From CAZHVS01 sp964536015 (GTDB lineage Bacteria; Bacteroidota; Ignavibacteria; Ignavibacteriales; Ignavibacteriaceae): a stretch of DNA of 64,000 nucleotides. This document shows positions 62,793 to 64,000 of the stretch, piece by piece (position 1 is the first letter of the stretch; every line of letters begins with the position of its first letter). The notes under the pieces were generated by a model. It was not told the origin of the DNA and did not search any database. It was given only the letters and a program-made list of their open reading frames with translations. Both the position numbers and the translations under genes were made by a program. Location of the stretch: positions 62,001 to 126,000 of the forward strand of contig CAZHVS010000009.1 of NCBI GenBank assembly GCA_964536015.1, written 5' to 3'.

Positions 62793-64000
62793 ATGCTAAA
62801 TAAAATTCGTAAAATATTTTTTGTCGGTATTGGTGGAATCGGAATGAGTGGAATTGCTGAAATTCTTCATCATCAGGGATATATTGTCTCTGGTTCTGAT
62901 AAAAATCTTTCAACAGTTACAGAGCGTTTAAAAAGACTTGGAATAAAAATTTATGAGGGACATTCTGCTGACAATATTAAGGATGTTGATCTTGTTGTTT
63001 ATACATCAGCAGTAAATGAATCAAATCCTGAAGTTGATTATGCTATCAAACGAGGAATCTTAACAATTAAAAGAGCTGAAATGTTGGCTGAATGTATGAG
63101 AGGTAAGCATAGTATATGTATTGCGGGAACACACGGTAAAACAACAACAACTGCCATGATGGGTTTGAGTTTCTTAGAGGCAGGAACGGATCCTACAATT
63201 CTTGTTGGAGGAAATCTCTCAAAATTGGATGGTGGTAATGCTCGGGTTGGTAAAGGAGAATTTATTATTGCGGAAGCTGATGAATTCGACAGGACTTTCT
63301 TAAAACTGACACCAGCAGTTGCTGTGCTTAATAATATTGAAGCTGATCATCTGGATACATATAGAGATATTGACGATATTAAAAATGCATTCATTGATTT
63401 CGCAAACAAAATTCCTTTCTATGGATTTGTCACTTTATGTTTAGATGAAATAAATTTGAAATCAATAATTCCTCAATTGAAAAGAAAAGTTTTGACCTTT
63501 GGAATTAATGAAGAAGCAAATTGTCGTGCAATAAATATTTCGCATTCTGAATTTTCAAGCAGCTTTACAGTACTGCTTAATAACAAAATTCTTGGTGACA
63601 TTAAACTGAAAGTTCCCGGATTGTTTAATATTAAAAATGCTCTGGCAACAATTTTAGTTACACAGGAATTAGGGTTAAGTTTTGAAAAAGTTAAACTAGC
63701 ACTGGAAAATTTTTCTGGTGTCCAACGAAGATTTCAAGTAAAATATGATAAAGAAATACTTGTGATTGATGACTATGCTCATCATCCAACTGAAGTTTAT
63801 TCAACTCTTAAAGGAATCAAAGATGGATGGAATAACCGCATAATAGCTATATTTCAGCCGCATTTATATTCACGGACAAGAGATTTTTATAAGGAATTTG
63901 CTGAATCGTTTTTGCTGGCAGATATTTTTATTTGTACTGATATATATCCCGCCCGTGAAGAACCTATTGTTGGTGTTTCAGGAAAGATGATTGCTGATTA
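62793..64000 (+). CDS. murC: UDP-MurNAc L-alanine ligase (3' end outside window)
   Basis: The frame starts at ATG 62793, one base after the murG stop, and stays open to the window end (402 complete codons of an expected 450-470). Mur ligase features: KIFFVGIGGIGMSGIAEIL, VVYTSAVNESNPEV, CIAGTHGKTTTTAMMG, EADEFDRTFLKLTP, NIEADHLDTY and DDYAHHPTEVYSTL. It attaches L-Ala to UDP-MurNAc, the first stem-peptide step. murB, ftsQ, ftsA and ftsZ would be expected further downstream. Confidence 0.95.
   Translation, partial: MLNKIRKIFFVGIGGIGMSGIAEILHHQGYIVSGSDKNLSTVTERLKRLGIKIYEGHSADNIKDVDLVVYTSAVNESNPEVDYAIKRGILTIKRAEMLAECMRGKHSICIAGTHGKTTTTAMMGLSFLEAGTDPTILVGGNLSKLDGGNARVGKGEFIIAEADEFDRTFLKLTPAVAVLNNIEADHLDTYRDIDDIKNAFIDFANKIPFYGFVTLCLDEINLKSIIPQLKRKVLTFGINEEANCRAINISHSEFSSSFTVLLNNKILGDIKLKVPGLFNIKNALATILVTQELGLSFEKVKLALENFSGVQRRFQVKYDKEILVIDDYAHHPTEVYSTLKGIKDGWNNRIIAIFQPHLYSRTRDFYKEFAESFLLADIFICTDIYPAREEPIVGVSGKMIAD

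Overview
The window reads as a low-GC (about one third G+C) chromosome segment of an anaerobic or facultative member of the Ignavibacteria or a close relative in the Bacteroidota/Chlorobiota superphylum. The evidence is several secreted proteins ending in a type IX secretion (T9SS) type A sorting domain of the 'NYPNPFNP...' kind, promoters of the Bacteroidetes form TTG-N20-TAnnTTTG, an [FeFe] hydrogenase, and frequent TTG starts. The assignment is by inference only; there is no 16S rRNA gene here.

Layout. 1-2.7 kb: the end of an electron-bifurcating [FeFe] hydrogenase operon (hydB-like, hydA). 2.8-10.9 kb: orphan histidine kinase, methyltransferase, two T9SS cargo proteins (a 14-repeat Ycf48-like propeller protein and a GH10-like hydrolase), then nadA behind an intergenic region holding two inverted repeats and a 17-codon ORF. 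10.9-15.2 kb: purA, N-acetylmuramoyl-L-alanine amidase and a second histidine kinase in an overlapping minus-strand operon. 15.3-25.1 kb: regulatory block with a STAS protein, an ECF sigma factor with a membrane anti-sigma-like protein, and a partner-switching operon of three different SpoIIE/PP2C phosphatases, one STAS antagonist and one RsbW-like kinase. 25.2-29 kb: lipoprotein and secDF. 29.2-35.6 kb: amino-sugar and ion genes (nagA, ROK kinase, MFS, SIS protein, ClC channel). 35.7-44.6 kb: housekeeping genes (IMPDH/GMPR family, HU, TPR protein, AURKAIP1/COX24-type mini protein, tRNA-Thr, M6-like protease, cold-shock-domain protein, tRNA-Arg joined to an AlaX-like editing gene, rRNA m5C methyltransferase).

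44.6-51.5 kb is the unusual accessory region: two perfect 178-bp direct repeats bracket about 5.4 kb carrying a propeller lipoprotein and a trypsin-like protease/T9SS gene broken by three single-base frameshifts. An orphan sorting-domain tail lies before the first repeat, and a headless paralogue of the propeller lipoprotein begins exactly at the end of the second.

51.5-64 kb is the division and cell wall (dcw) cluster: mraZ, rsmH, ftsL-like, ftsI, murE, murF, mraY, murD, ftsW, murG and murC (cut by the window end), with almost no intergenic DNA, behind a good Bacteroidetes-type promoter and a candidate MraZ operator.
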